Origin: Pirellulaceae bacterium
GTDB lineage: Bacteria; Planctomycetota; Planctomycetia; Pirellulales; Pirellulaceae
Length of the DNA: 13,956 nt
Assembly (NCBI GenBank): GCA_022448645.1
Contig: JAKVBZ010000114.1
Coordinates: 1 to 13,956, forward strand
Reading direction: 5' to 3'
The notes beneath the pieces are model-generated. The model did no database searches and was not told where the DNA came from. It saw nothing but the letters and a program-made list of their open reading frames with translations. Both the position numbers and the translations under genes were made by a program. Below are positions 1 through 8,087 of the stretch, piece by piece. The first letter of the stretch is position 1. Each line of letters opens with the position of its first letter.

Positions 1-167
1 GTGTCGAGCATGCTCGGGTTTGGCAAGCCGTTATCCTGACACACGGCTTCGGCTAGCCGCACGGCTTCCTCACCGTTGCGAATCTCCGCAGAGGGGTGCG
101 TTGCCAGAATCCACACCAGATTGTTGGCTACCTTGAGGTTGGTCCGCACACCATAAACTAAACGCCA
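1..167 (-). pseudogene. TPR-repeat protein, C-terminal fragment (truncated at 5' end, runs off left edge)
   Basis: Read on the minus strand, the frame from 167 to 1 is open and gives NNLVWILATHPSAEIRNGEE and then EAVRLAEAVCQ and NPSMLD. This is the typical last TPR unit of long planctomycete and verrucomicrobial TPR proteins (pattern: aLA-W-LAT-P, RNG-EAV-LAE, NP--LDTLA). A TGA at 168-170 closes the frame upstream, and no start codon of a plausible length precedes the homology; a GTG at 149-147 is possible but would begin inside the repeat. The rest of a normal TPR protein, usually hundreds of residues, is missing on the 5' side, where the decayed M24 gene ends only about 8 bases away. I infer a 5'-truncated remnant created by the same rearrangement that damaged the M24 gene. 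What lies beyond position 1 is unknown. The family call is fairly safe; the pseudogene status is inference. Confidence 0.6.
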
Positions 168-174
168 TCAGCAA

Positions 175-810
175 TTAAACCACGAAGAGTTTTTGAGGCA
201 ACGTGTTGAGACGTTGTAGTCCGTCTTCGGTCATCAGATAGGGGGTCCTCGGTACTCTTTGTCTCCACCATGATCAGCATGTTCTGGATGCCGGCTTCAC
301 AAGCGTTTACAGCGGTTTTGATAAACCCCAACTGTTGTTCGGTCTTCACAGCCCGTAGTTGCCAGAGGATCCACTCACCGTCCACAGCATCCAATCCCGG
401 CAACTCGGTCTTCATGCCATCCATGATTCCCGCCGGGACGAAACCCATCTCAAAACCGACTCGGGCGTTCTGGAGTCCTTTGTCTTGCAGAGTCCGCGCC
501 AGGGAGTCGATCATCGCATGTTGGTCATAGTACGTGGTGTCCTCGTACCGTCCAACAAATCGGTCGATCCAGGGAGCATCCTCTGCTCGATGATTCGGTC
601 GTGCCATGACGGCAAGTATTTCTCCGGATGCCGTGATGACGATAGCCGTGGGGGTCTCACGAAAGCTTGTCTCGATAAATATCTCGTTCCAGTGATGGAG
701 CAACAGTGCGATGGTGTGAGGCTCCATGGCCACCAGCGCAGCCAGACCGTCGTCCTTCATCGCCTCGAGAATGGGGGGAAATCCAAATGGGCGTTTGGAG
801 TTGCATTCAT
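175..810 (-). pseudogene. M24-family (creatinase/Xaa-Pro peptidase-like) gene, collapsed by internal deletion and frame breaks
   Basis: The longest open frame (928-158, TTG first codon) contains the N-terminal creatinase domain: MKDDGLAALVAMEPHTIALL, then IETSFRETPTAIVITASGE, DGEWILWQLRAVKTEQQLGF and the helix NACEAGIQNMLIMVET. After this the metal-binding pita-bread domain (Asp, Asp, His, Glu, Glu ligands) is absent. In another frame the sequence resumes as a plausible M24 tail, TPYLMTEDGLQRLNTLPQKL, and stops at a TAA (175-177). One C fewer in the C5 run (241-245) would join this tail to the N-terminal half. At the 5' end an ATG at 808-810 reads MNATPNAHLDFP and needs one extra C in the C6 run at 773-778 to enter the creatinase frame; the open frame upstream of this looks non-native. 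I conclude the gene is dead, or badly misassembled. It lies downstream of and in the same direction as the 985-6414 operon. Confidence 0.72.
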
Positions 811-936
811 TCTGCCGAACTAGATTGGTTGAAACGAAAAAGGTGTGTATAGCGAAAGGTCGCGAGGATTGGAATCCGTGTATCGTACGGAAGTCATCGT
901 CCGGGATGGATCCCCTGAGAGTGATCAAATAATGAA

Positions 937-959
937 CAGATTCTCGATCCAGAAATCTG
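937..959 (-). terminator. Possible weak terminator hairpin after the amidohydrolase gene
   Basis: On the minus strand, 26 bases past the amidohydrolase stop, CAGATTTCT and AGAATCTG can pair (8 bp with one bulged T) around a 6-base loop. The bases after it are T-rich (TTCATTATTTGATC) but not a clean U run. The stem is AT-rich and modest, so this is only a candidate end for the three-gene operon. Confidence 0.3.
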
Positions 960-984
960 AAAATATGATGACTCTGTTAAGTTT

Positions 985-2382
985 CTAATTCGGTCCGTTA
1001 TCGCTGGACATCCACAGCATGCGTCTCAGCTTGGGGAACAATTTCAAGGCGTTATCTCGCATGATTTGGCGTCCAATGTGCATCGCATGCGATTCTCTCA
1101 GTTCACCGCGATGAACTTTCTCGGCGAGCGCCTCGGCCAAACAGCGACGGGTCATTTCGGTGGCTCCATAGATGCCTTCGGCATCGACGGTATCGCCCCC
1201 CCACATGATTCGGTCGGACGGCACGGCGTCGAGCCATTCTTGATAGGCACGTCTGGCCATCGTGTAGCCGAGGGTGGGTAACCAATTCGAGTCGATCCAC
1301 ACATTCTTGCACTTCATTGCAATCGCTCCTGTCTCTCCGACCCATGGATATCCACCATGAAACAGAATGAACTTGGTAAGAGGATTCCCTTCGATCGCAT
1401 TGACGAGCAGGATCGGATTGGAGCCTTGGACGCGTGCGTTCCCGGTATGTATCTGAAATGGAAGCTCGTATTTGGCGCTTAAATGGCAGACGTGCCAAAA
1501 CATGAAATCTTCGAACCGCTTCTGCTCGTCATCACTCGTCTCCGCTGGCGACTTGCCATACGCTTTCGCGGCTTCTTCCTTGGACACGCGCTCGTAATCC
1601 AAACCACGCTCGTAAGCCTGGGTCGACTTCAGGCAAACTGCATCAACCGCCAACGCCTCTTCAAACAAGACCTCGACCACAGCCAGAAAATCATCAAACG
1701 TATCCATCTTCATGTTTTTTTGCTTGGCATACGTAAATGGATTATCCGGATTGAATCGAAACCGCTCGGGGTGGCTCGATCGCAAGAGTAGTGTGACGTT
1801 CAAGACCGGAACAGAGAACCGGTAAGACCGTTGGAATTCCAGACGATTCCAAAAAGGATCGATGAACATCAACTCAATGTTCGCCCGCTCAGTAACGACC
1901 TCCGTGATCCAGGTGTCGTCCTGATAGTTTTCGAAGATGCGATCGTTGAGCTGTTGGGCTTGTTCGTCAGTGATCGTATCGAAGTCGACGTTATACAAAT
2001 CTCGAAATGCGGGCTGTAAATACCGATAAAAGCTTGTTGCGTGAACATTGTCAAAGTCATCTCGAGCATGCTGCCACCAAGTGGCGAAGGAACGATCTGC
2101 TGGCCAAGGAGTAATCCGTGTCGTCCGTGCCAGGTAGCTATGTGCCCAGAGACTGTACAATGTCATGCCACGACCGCGCGACGTTTCGACACGATCCGCA
2201 ATGTCTTCGAAAGGCCGAAGATGATCGTGCGTATCGATGGCCGGTACCGCATCCAAAGAGGCTTTGATGCGACGATAGACATCCGTCTGCTTCACGTCGT
2301 TCGTGTGGCCCAAAAGGGCCCCCGCATGGACTAACAAGACCAAAACGATCCAAAACATGCGATTGTGGACAATGGAATTCAT
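985..2382 (-). CDS. Secreted metal-dependent amidohydrolase (amidohydrolase-2 / uronate isomerase-like)
   Basis: The 465-residue product belongs to the amidohydrolase TIM-barrel superfamily. Ligand-type residues appear in the expected order: THDHL (H52, H54) at the end of strand 1, VCLKST (K252, possibly structural or a carbamylated ligand), IHTGN (H312), FHGGYPW (H342) and MWGGDT (D397). The long insert between the first motif and K252 and the overall length recall the uronate isomerase/amidohydrolase-2 groups, but the exact reaction cannot be read off. Residues about 8-25 form a hydrophobic stretch after N-terminal charges, so it is probably exported or membrane-anchored, unlike cytoplasmic uronate isomerases. 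The ATG lies 3 bases after the DUF1501 stop, with only a weak GAG-type ribosome site, suggesting translational coupling. It is the last gene of a three-gene operon. A hydrolase, lactonase or decarboxylase of the same superfamily are alternatives. Confidence 0.82.
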   Translation of the reverse strand: MNSIVHNRMFWIVLVLLVHAGALLGHTNDVKQTDVYRRIKASLDAVPAIDTHDHLRPFEDIADRVETSRGRGMTLYSLWAHSYLARTTRITPWPADRSFATWWQHARDDFDNVHATSFYRYLQPAFRDLYNVDFDTITDEQAQQLNDRIFENYQDDTWITEVVTERANIELMFIDPFWNRLEFQRSYRFSVPVLNVTLLLRSSHPERFRFNPDNPFTYAKQKNMKMDTFDDFLAVVEVLFEEALAVDAVCLKSTQAYERGLDYERVSKEEAAKAYGKSPAETSDDEQKRFEDFMFWHVCHLSAKYELPFQIHTGNARVQGSNPILLVNAIEGNPLTKFILFHGGYPWVGETGAIAMKCKNVWIDSNWLPTLGYTMARRAYQEWLDAVPSDRIMWGGDTVDAEGIYGATEMTRRCLAEALAEKVHRGELRESHAMHIGRQIMRDNALKLFPKLRRMLWMSSDNGPN

Positions 2383-2385
2383 ATC

Positions 2386-3891
2386 TCACGCAATCACTTC
2401 ATGAATCACTTCTGCTGGCTGCACGCTGGTGAGCTTGTGATCGAGACCGCCGTAAAAATAAGTCAGCTTTTCATGATCCAGCCCCATTAGATAGAGAATG
2501 GTGGCGTGTAGGTCACGAATATGATGACGGTTTTCGGCGGCACGGTGACCCAAGGGATCCGTTTCACCATAACAGTGACCTGGCTTCACACCGCCACCAG
2601 CCAGCCAATAGAGAAACCCTAGTGGATTGTGATCGCGACCCTTCTCGCTTTGGCTCACCGCCTGACGTCCAAACTCGCCGCCCCAAACAACTAGTGTCTC
2701 GTCGAGTAGACCGCGCTGTTTAAGGTCCGTCAGGAGACCGTGAATCGGCCGATCAACCTCAGGTGCGTGAATGCTTAGATTCTTTTCGACGTCGAAATGA
2801 GCGTCCCAGGTCTCATCTGCGTGACCCCCACCTGAATAGATCTGGACGAAACGCGTACCTCGTTCGATCAGCCGCCGGGCAATCAGACATTGTTGGCCGA
2901 ACGTTTGCGGGCCGATCGCCTTAGGAATCTTTTCGTAGTCGTCGAATATTCCGTACATTTCCTGAGTCTTGCGCGTTTCCTGGGACAGGTCCATCGCCTC
3001 CGGGGCGGTCACCTGCAATTGGTAAGCCAACTCATAACTAGCAATCCGTGCTTGCAACTCCGAATAACCCGGACGCGATGAGATGTGCCGAGCATTCAAC
3101 GCGTGCAAGACCGACAATTGATCGCGCTGCATATCGCGGGTCATGCGTGACTTCGGCGAAAGGTCCAGAATGGGCTCGCCCTTGTTTCTTAGATGCATGC
3201 CTTGATACGCCGCAGGCATGAACCCACTGGACCAATTGGCCGCGCCGGCGATCGGGCCACCGCGAGGATCGAGCATCACCATGTATGCAGGCAAGTTCTC
3301 GTTCTCACTGCCCAATCCATAAGTCAACCACGAACCTAACGTTGGATAGCCCTGCAATACACTGCCGCTGTTCATCTGAATCAATGCAGAAGCGTGTGCA
3401 AAAGTATCGGCATACAAACTCTTGACCACACAAATATCGTCCAGACAAGAATTGATATGGGGGAAGGAATCGGATCCCCACAACCCAGACTCGCCGTGCT
3501 GACGAAATGTCTGCTTCGATCCAAGTAACGTGCCCTGCGAGACTTTGCGCCGACGCTGTTCGATGTCGATTTTTTCGCCGTCATGTTTTTGCAGTTCGGG
3601 TTTGTAATCCCAAGTATCCATCGAGGGTGGACCGCCGTACATGAACAGAAAAATGACACGTTTTGCCCGGGGTTCGAAATGCGGCTCCATGACCCTGACC
3701 GGGTCGGCAATCCGAGCCGCCTGAAAAGATTCACTTTCAAAGGATGATGGCTGCGCAGCTTGCCCCATGCTTGTGAAGAAGCCATCACGCTCGAGCAGCG
3801 ACGCCAGGGCCAATCCGGCAAAGCCAGCCCCCGATTCCCAAAGGAATCCGCGCCGAGTTTCGGTTTGATTTGAAGAATGTGGCCGAGCCAT
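2386..3891 (-). CDS. DUF1501 family protein (Tat-exported, alkaline phosphatase/sulfatase-like fold)
   Basis: The 501-residue product is a typical planctomycete DUF1501 protein. It starts with a twin-arginine signal, RRGFLW at residues 13-18 followed by a Gly/Ala-rich hydrophobic stretch, so export through Tat is likely. Family landmarks are VIFLFMYGGPPSMDTWDYKP near residue 80, GGHADETWDAHFDVEKN, the strongly conserved WGGEFGR, the RDHNPLGF block, WLAGGGVKPGHCYGETD, and the C-terminal DLHATILYLMGLDHEKLTY. These are related to the alkaline phosphatase/sulfatase fold, but the family has no agreed enzymatic role. Length is normal. The gene follows the cytochrome/DUF1553 gene by 45 bases and precedes the amidohydrolase by 3 bases. 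DUF1501 and DUF1549/DUF1553 genes are almost always paired in this phylum, which suggests a shared envelope complex or pathway (inference). The ATG at 3889-3891 gives a proper Tat N-region. Confidence 0.93.
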   Translation of the reverse strand: MARPHSSNQTETRRGFLWESGAGFAGLALASLLERDGFFTSMGQAAQPSSFESESFQAARIADPVRVMEPHFEPRAKRVIFLFMYGGPPSMDTWDYKPELQKHDGEKIDIEQRRRKVSQGTLLGSKQTFRQHGESGLWGSDSFPHINSCLDDICVVKSLYADTFAHASALIQMNSGSVLQGYPTLGSWLTYGLGSENENLPAYMVMLDPRGGPIAGAANWSSGFMPAAYQGMHLRNKGEPILDLSPKSRMTRDMQRDQLSVLHALNARHISSRPGYSELQARIASYELAYQLQVTAPEAMDLSQETRKTQEMYGIFDDYEKIPKAIGPQTFGQQCLIARRLIERGTRFVQIYSGGGHADETWDAHFDVEKNLSIHAPEVDRPIHGLLTDLKQRGLLDETLVVWGGEFGRQAVSQSEKGRDHNPLGFLYWLAGGGVKPGHCYGETDPLGHRAAENRHHIRDLHATILYLMGLDHEKLTYFYGGLDHKLTSVQPAEVIHEVIA

Positions 3892-3936
3892 ATCAGTCTT
3901 TAGAATCTTTCGTTGTATCCATCCGTCGCTGTCCCA

Positions 3937-6414
3937 TTAATCAATATAGGCAAACTCGTTCATGTTGAGCACTAATTGACAAAACGACATCAGCGCCTGA
4001 CCGTCTGCGAATTCCGGTTCTGCACCGGTTTCGGCCAACTGGCGCCATTGAGCGCGCTGTCTATCCAAATAAGCTGTCGCCATGAGAATCTCGTTATCGT
4101 CCGCCGAACGTCCAAACGCCAGACGAAACGCTTGTTCGATTTGTGCGACTTGATCCGACCCAGCCTCGTGGATGAGCCGTTGCGCCAGCGAAATGGATTG
4201 ATCGCGAATGAATTCGCTGTTCAGCAAGATCAACGCTTGCGATGCGATCGTCGTGGTGTTTCGGGCTGGCTCCGGTTTGTCGGAGCTCGGCATGTCGAAC
4301 GTTTCTAACAGCGGCACACCAAGCGTTCGTTTGATAAAGACATAAACACTCCGCCGTACCTGCGCATCTGCTGCCGACACGTTCCAGCCGTTGCCGGGCA
4401 TCGATTGTGTCGCCAGTACCTCGGCAGGCAAAGCAGGAACTACACTGGGGCCTTCCATCGCCATGTTGAGCCGGCCAGAGACGGCAAGTATCGTATCGCG
4501 CAACGCCTCGGCTTCCAATCGTTTCAGGTTCTGTCGCCAGACAAGGCGGTTATCAGGATCGATGCGAACGGCCCGCTCATCAACAATCCGCGACGATTGA
4601 CCGTAAGTGTTCGACAGCATGATCAATCTGTGCATCCGCTTTAGTTGCCAGTTACCTCTGGTCAACATCGATGCCATCCAGTCCAATAATTGAGGATGTG
4701 ACGGTGGCATTCCAGTGCTCCCGAAATCGCTGGGAGTCGGCACAATACCACGTCCAAAATGGTAATGCCAAATCCGGTTGGCGATCACCCGTGGCGTAAG
4801 CGGATTCTGGCGATCGACAATCCATTCCGCCAATTGCCGACGACGACCGCTCGTCGGCTTCACACCATGTTCGGTCAGCAACTGACGAAAACGGTTCATC
4901 TGTGGTGTGCGAATGGGCACCGGATCGGACGCTTCAGTTCGGCTGAGCACCGACAGAAAGACGGGTGACACTTCCGCTGCCGGCGAGAGCGGATTACCAC
5001 GAATCAACACAAAAGTCTTTTCAACCTGCGGCCCGTTTCCTCGTACTGATAATGCCAAGTCAAATGGTGGATTGTCCAACTGCGACTTCAGCCGCCCGAT
5101 CTCCTCGTCCAACGGTTTATCGTTCTCGGTGTCCTTCTTTTTCTCTTCGATTTTTTCAATTTCACCACGCAGCCGATTCTTCGTAGTGAGCCATTCTTGA
5201 GCCTGTTGCTCAGACTTGAAAAGCGGCGTATAAACCGCGTCCTCATTGGGTACCCAATGTGTGGGAAACGTGTCTTTGCCGTACTGAGCCACCCCTTGGA
5301 CAAACGCCACCAGGCGATAGTAATCTTCTTGTGGGATCGGGTCGAATTTGTGCTCGTGGCAGCGAGCACACCCGATCGTCAGTCCGAGAAACGACGAACC
5401 GATCGTACTGACGGCATCGTCAAGTTCGTCGTGGCGTGCCAAAATCTTGTCATCCGGCTCGTCATCCCATGGTCCGATGCGGTAAAAACCAGTCGCAATA
5501 ATCGATTCGTGTGTTACCTCATCTAACTCGTCGCCGGCCAATTGCTCCCTGACGAATTGATCGTATGGTTTGTCTTCGTTGAAAGCCTCAATGACGTAGT
5601 CTCGAAATCGCCAGACGTGTGGCTTTTCGTGGTCGCGCTCATAACCATTCGACTCGCCATAGCGGACTAAATCGAGCCAGTGGCGTCCCCAGCGCTCACC
5701 GTAGTGAGGAGATGCAAGCAAACGGTCGATCAAGCGGACAAAAGCGTCTGGTGAATTGTCCGTGGCAAACGTATCGACCTGTTCGGGTGTAGGGGGCAAG
5801 CCGATCAAATCGAAATAGGCCCGACGAATCATCTCGCGTTTTGACGCAGCCGGCGACGGTCGAAGACCCGCCGCTTCCTGAGCCGCAAGAATGAATGCGT
5901 CGACTGGATTAGCCAACAAACGACTGTCCTCGACCGTTGGCACCGGCGGACGAACAATCGGCTGAAAGGACCAAAATTGACGATCTTCTTCGGAAATATT
6001 GTCTTTGTCGTTTTGTTCCACCTTAGATCGGACCATTTCGCCAGGTGTCCAGGGTGCGCCCATGGCCACCCATCTCGTCAAGATCTCGATTTCGCCATCT
6101 TTTAATTTACCGCTGGGTGGCATTTCCAAACTTTGATAGTTGATCGCTTGGATGAGCAGACTCGCTGCGGGATCATTTTCCACAATCGCCGGACCTGATT
6201 CGCCCCCTGCGACCAGCGTTGAGCGAGAATCCAAACGCAGCTTTCCTTTCTGCTTCTCCGGTCCGTGGCATTGGTAACAATGGCTGGCAAGTAGCGGCCG
6301 GACTTTGGATTCGAAGAATTGAATTTGTTCGCGAGTGACCTCGGTGTCAGCTAATGCGACGTCTGTCGGTTCAAGAAGAGGCCAAAGCAAAAGGATGAAA
6401 AACCGTTTCCACAT
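3937..6414 (-). CDS. Secreted planctomycete cytochrome C / DUF1549 / DUF1553 protein
   Basis: Domains in order: a signal peptide (MWKRFFILLLWPLLE, to about residue 23), a planctomycete-type cytochrome C domain with CYQCH near residues 46-50 and a probable axial Met in EMPPSGKL near residue 98, DUF1549 from about 145 to 360 with PVDAFILAAQE, LIGLPPTPEQVD, SPHYGERWGRHWLD and a second Cys pair and His in GCARCHEHKFDPIPQEDYYR, then a highly charged predicted coiled coil at about 410-447, and DUF1553 to the end (RQLAEWIVDRQNPLTPRVIA, RIWHYHFGRGIVPTPSDFG, GNTYGQ-like SNTYGQSS). The product acts outside the cytoplasm and probably binds heme c at CxxCH. Overall length is at the short end for the family, because only a short coiled-coil linker separates the two DUFs. 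I chose the ATG at 6412-6414; the frame also opens one codon earlier with TTG. It is the first gene of the operon with DUF1501 and the amidohydrolase. Confidence 0.92.
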   Translation of the reverse strand: MWKRFFILLLWPLLEPTDVALADTEVTREQIQFFESKVRPLLASHCYQCHGPEKQKGKLRLDSRSTLVAGGESGPAIVENDPAASLLIQAINYQSLEMPPSGKLKDGEIEILTRWVAMGAPWTPGEMVRSKVEQNDKDNISEEDRQFWSFQPIVRPPVPTVEDSRLLANPVDAFILAAQEAAGLRPSPAASKREMIRRAYFDLIGLPPTPEQVDTFATDNSPDAFVRLIDRLLASPHYGERWGRHWLDLVRYGESNGYERDHEKPHVWRFRDYVIEAFNEDKPYDQFVREQLAGDELDEVTHESIIATGFYRIGPWDDEPDDKILARHDELDDAVSTIGSSFLGLTIGCARCHEHKFDPIPQEDYYRLVAFVQGVAQYGKDTFPTHWVPNEDAVYTPLFKSEQQAQEWLTTKNRLRGEIEKIEEKKKDTENDKPLDEEIGRLKSQLDNPPFDLALSVRGNGPQVEKTFVLIRGNPLSPAAEVSPVFLSVLSRTEASDPVPIRTPQMNRFRQLLTEHGVKPTSGRRRQLAEWIVDRQNPLTPRVIANRIWHYHFGRGIVPTPSDFGSTGMPPSHPQLLDWMASMLTRGNWQLKRMHRLIMLSNTYGQSSRIVDERAVRIDPDNRLVWRQNLKRLEAEALRDTILAVSGRLNMAMEGPSVVPALPAEVLATQSMPGNGWNVSAADAQVRRSVYVFIKRTLGVPLLETFDMPSSDKPEPARNTTTIASQALILLNSEFIRDQSISLAQRLIHEAGSDQVAQIEQAFRLAFGRSADDNEILMATAYLDRQRAQWRQLAETGAEPEFADGQALMSFCQLVLNMNEFAYID

Positions 6415-6461
6415 CAAAGATCTGTCTCATCAAGTCAATCGTGCTGAGAGCGAAAGTACAT

Positions 6462-6491
6462 ACAATAGTTTAACATGATTAACAAAGGCAA
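6462..6491 (-). promoter_or_regulatory. Candidate sigma70-type promoter of the 985-6414 operon with an overlapping imperfect palindrome
   Basis: Reading the minus strand, TTGCCT (6491-6486) and TATTGT (6467-6462) are separated by 18 bases, about 48 bases upstream of the ATG of the cytochrome/DUF1553 gene. The spacer is nearly filled by GTTTAACATGATTAAC (6468-6483 on the plus strand), an imperfect 16-base inverted repeat (12 of 16 positions symmetric) of the kind a dimeric repressor could use. The region is clearly AT-rich compared with the genes. Both hexamers match only 4 of 6, so this is a proposal from eye inspection. Confidence 0.35.
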
Positions 6492-6514
6492 AACAATTCA
6501 AGAGAGGAAATGAA

Positions 6515-6526
6515 GTGGGTACCCAC
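6515..6526. repeat. Perfect 12-base palindrome GTGGGTACCCAC
   Basis: A perfect dyad in the 179-base gap between the DUF4091 stop and the operon start, about 100 bases upstream of the operon ATG and 24 bases upstream of the proposed -35. It is too short with no loop to be a terminator and lacks a T tract, so an operator or activator site is the better reading. The rest of the gap (6418-6593) shows no gene. Confidence 0.4.
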
Positions 6527-6593
6527 AGTGTATTTATGAAGATACAAAGATACGGTGACAGAAGAATCGACCCACAATGATGCATCGTTGGCT

Positions 6594-8087
6594 TCATCTC
6601 GCCTGCAATGATTCGATCAGTTCAAAAGCTTCTCTTCGTACACGACGTATTTGCTGTGGATCCGACTCGCCTCCCAGCAGCTCCAACTGCAGCAACTTGT
6701 TCGCTCGCGTCTTCAGATCAGGATCACCGCGCTGATCAACTAGTTCCCTCAGATGGTAAAACAGTTCCCAATCCTCAATACCGTCGCGCGTGTGCTTCAG
6801 TCGAGTCGAGCCATACAGGCTGATGGGAGAGCGCGGGTCGGGATAAACGATCCCTCCATCTCCCGCACGCGTGAGTACCCATCGGTCATCTCCATCGAGG
6901 GCATAGAATTCCGTACTGGCAATGGCACACCAGTAGAAGAAACCTTCGGCATTCATTTTCCAAGCCTGGCTTCCGGCGGCGCCACGCCACGTTGTCGGAC
7001 CGTTGATCGCACCGGTCATGTAGAAGTAGTGCCACCGATGTTTGCGCGACTGGTGGAACTCGGGGTCACGTCGCCAATTAGCAGCGTCGGGACACCACAC
7101 GTCGACAACGTCTTGGTACGGTCTGATTGCAGTACGGGCTTCAGACAGTGTCAACAGTGTCTTCGCCAGTGGATATTTCTCTTTAAATTTCCGAGACTCG
7201 GAAACTGCCTGATCGCCAGGTGCTTCGTCCCAGACATTGCAATACAAGCCGTCGATCCAACCTTCCTTGATGGCAGTATCGTATAACTGCTGCTTGTCAT
7301 GGTCATTCAGACCTTCCATCCCAAACCACTTGAACCCAAAGTCATTCCTAACCATCGCATAGGCTTTGATCATGAAATCAACTTCTTGGAATTTGAGATG
7401 GGGCCTGACGTGATGCCGCGCTAGTAGCGAAATCCTCTCTAGGGCAATCCGCTCCCTGTCTTCCTGGTTGTGCATTTGATAGTTGGGAACCGTGGTCATC
7501 ACCGCCTTCATGCGTGTGGGACGAGGCAACACGGGCGCGTAGACAATGACTCGCACGGGTTTCTCTAAGTGGATACCACCGGGACCCGTGACGCGAACGC
7601 GACCTTCGTAAGTGCCGGGAGCCTGTTCTCGAGGTACTTCGATATCTATCCAGACTGGCTGAACATGACCGGCACTTAACTGGAATTCCCTGGAAGGAAC
7701 CAGTACGTCCGGCCACAGGTTACCGTGTGCTCTGAACTGTGTTTCATATTTGACATACTCCACTCGATACATCTTGATCTGTTGGGGCGAAATACTCTGA
7801 CCAGCTGCGCTTGTCAGTCCATCGACAGAAATCTCAACGCTTTCCATGGCCGAGTCGGGGGCGAGAAAAGCCAATTGAAAAGATTCCGTTTCGCCGCGCA
7901 TGGCTCTGAGGATGACCGACTGATCGAAATCGTCTGGTGGCCATTCGGCCGGCCCTCGATAGACAGAGGTGACCGGCGCACAGCACCTCAGCACCAACGG
8001 TTCCGTAAACCGCGCTGCGGCGATCTGGTTTCGGAATGCTTCTAGCCTGTCCTCAAGTTCCAGCGCCCGGCGCTCGGACCGCTGCAA
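6594..8087 (-). CDS. DUF4091 / GH123-like glycosidase domain, in frame behind a TGA stop
   Basis: The 497-codon frame opens at a TTG (8085-8087) immediately after a TGA in the same frame. It has an N-terminal helix (residues 1-25), a beta-sandwich with MRGETESFQLAFLAP (63-77) and the DUF4091-type block VPREQAPGTYEGRVRVTG, a TIM-barrel-like middle, and the C-terminal signature LKHTRDGIEDWELFYHLREL. NVWDEAPGD near 284-292 carries an adjacent Asp-Glu pair (D287, E288), the arrangement used by GH123 N-acetylgalactosaminidases for substrate-assisted catalysis; the hexosaminidase role is inference. No secretion signal is present in this part; it would come from the upstream half at 8088-8792. No convincing ribosome site precedes the TTG, which favours one gene broken by a stop over a separate gene. 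If translation fails here, this domain is silent. The domain itself shows no other damage. Confidence 0.8.
   Translation of the reverse strand: MQRSERRALELEDRLEAFRNQIAAARFTEPLVLRCCAPVTSVYRGPAEWPPDDFDQSVILRAMRGETESFQLAFLAPDSAMESVEISVDGLTSAAGQSISPQQIKMYRVEYVKYETQFRAHGNLWPDVLVPSREFQLSAGHVQPVWIDIEVPREQAPGTYEGRVRVTGPGGIHLEKPVRVIVYAPVLPRPTRMKAVMTTVPNYQMHNQEDRERIALERISLLARHHVRPHLKFQEVDFMIKAYAMVRNDFGFKWFGMEGLNDHDKQQLYDTAIKEGWIDGLYCNVWDEAPGDQAVSESRKFKEKYPLAKTLLTLSEARTAIRPYQDVVDVWCPDAANWRRDPEFHQSRKHRWHYFYMTGAINGPTTWRGAAGSQAWKMNAEGFFYWCAIASTEFYALDGDDRWVLTRAGDGGIVYPDPRSPISLYGSTRLKHTRDGIEDWELFYHLRELVDQRGDPDLKTRANKLLQLELLGGESDPQQIRRVRREAFELIESLQAR

Noticed and set aside
3937..6417. TTG at 6415-6417 as start of the cytochrome/DUF1553 gene
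   Set aside because: An ATG follows in the next codon and gives an equally good signal peptide.
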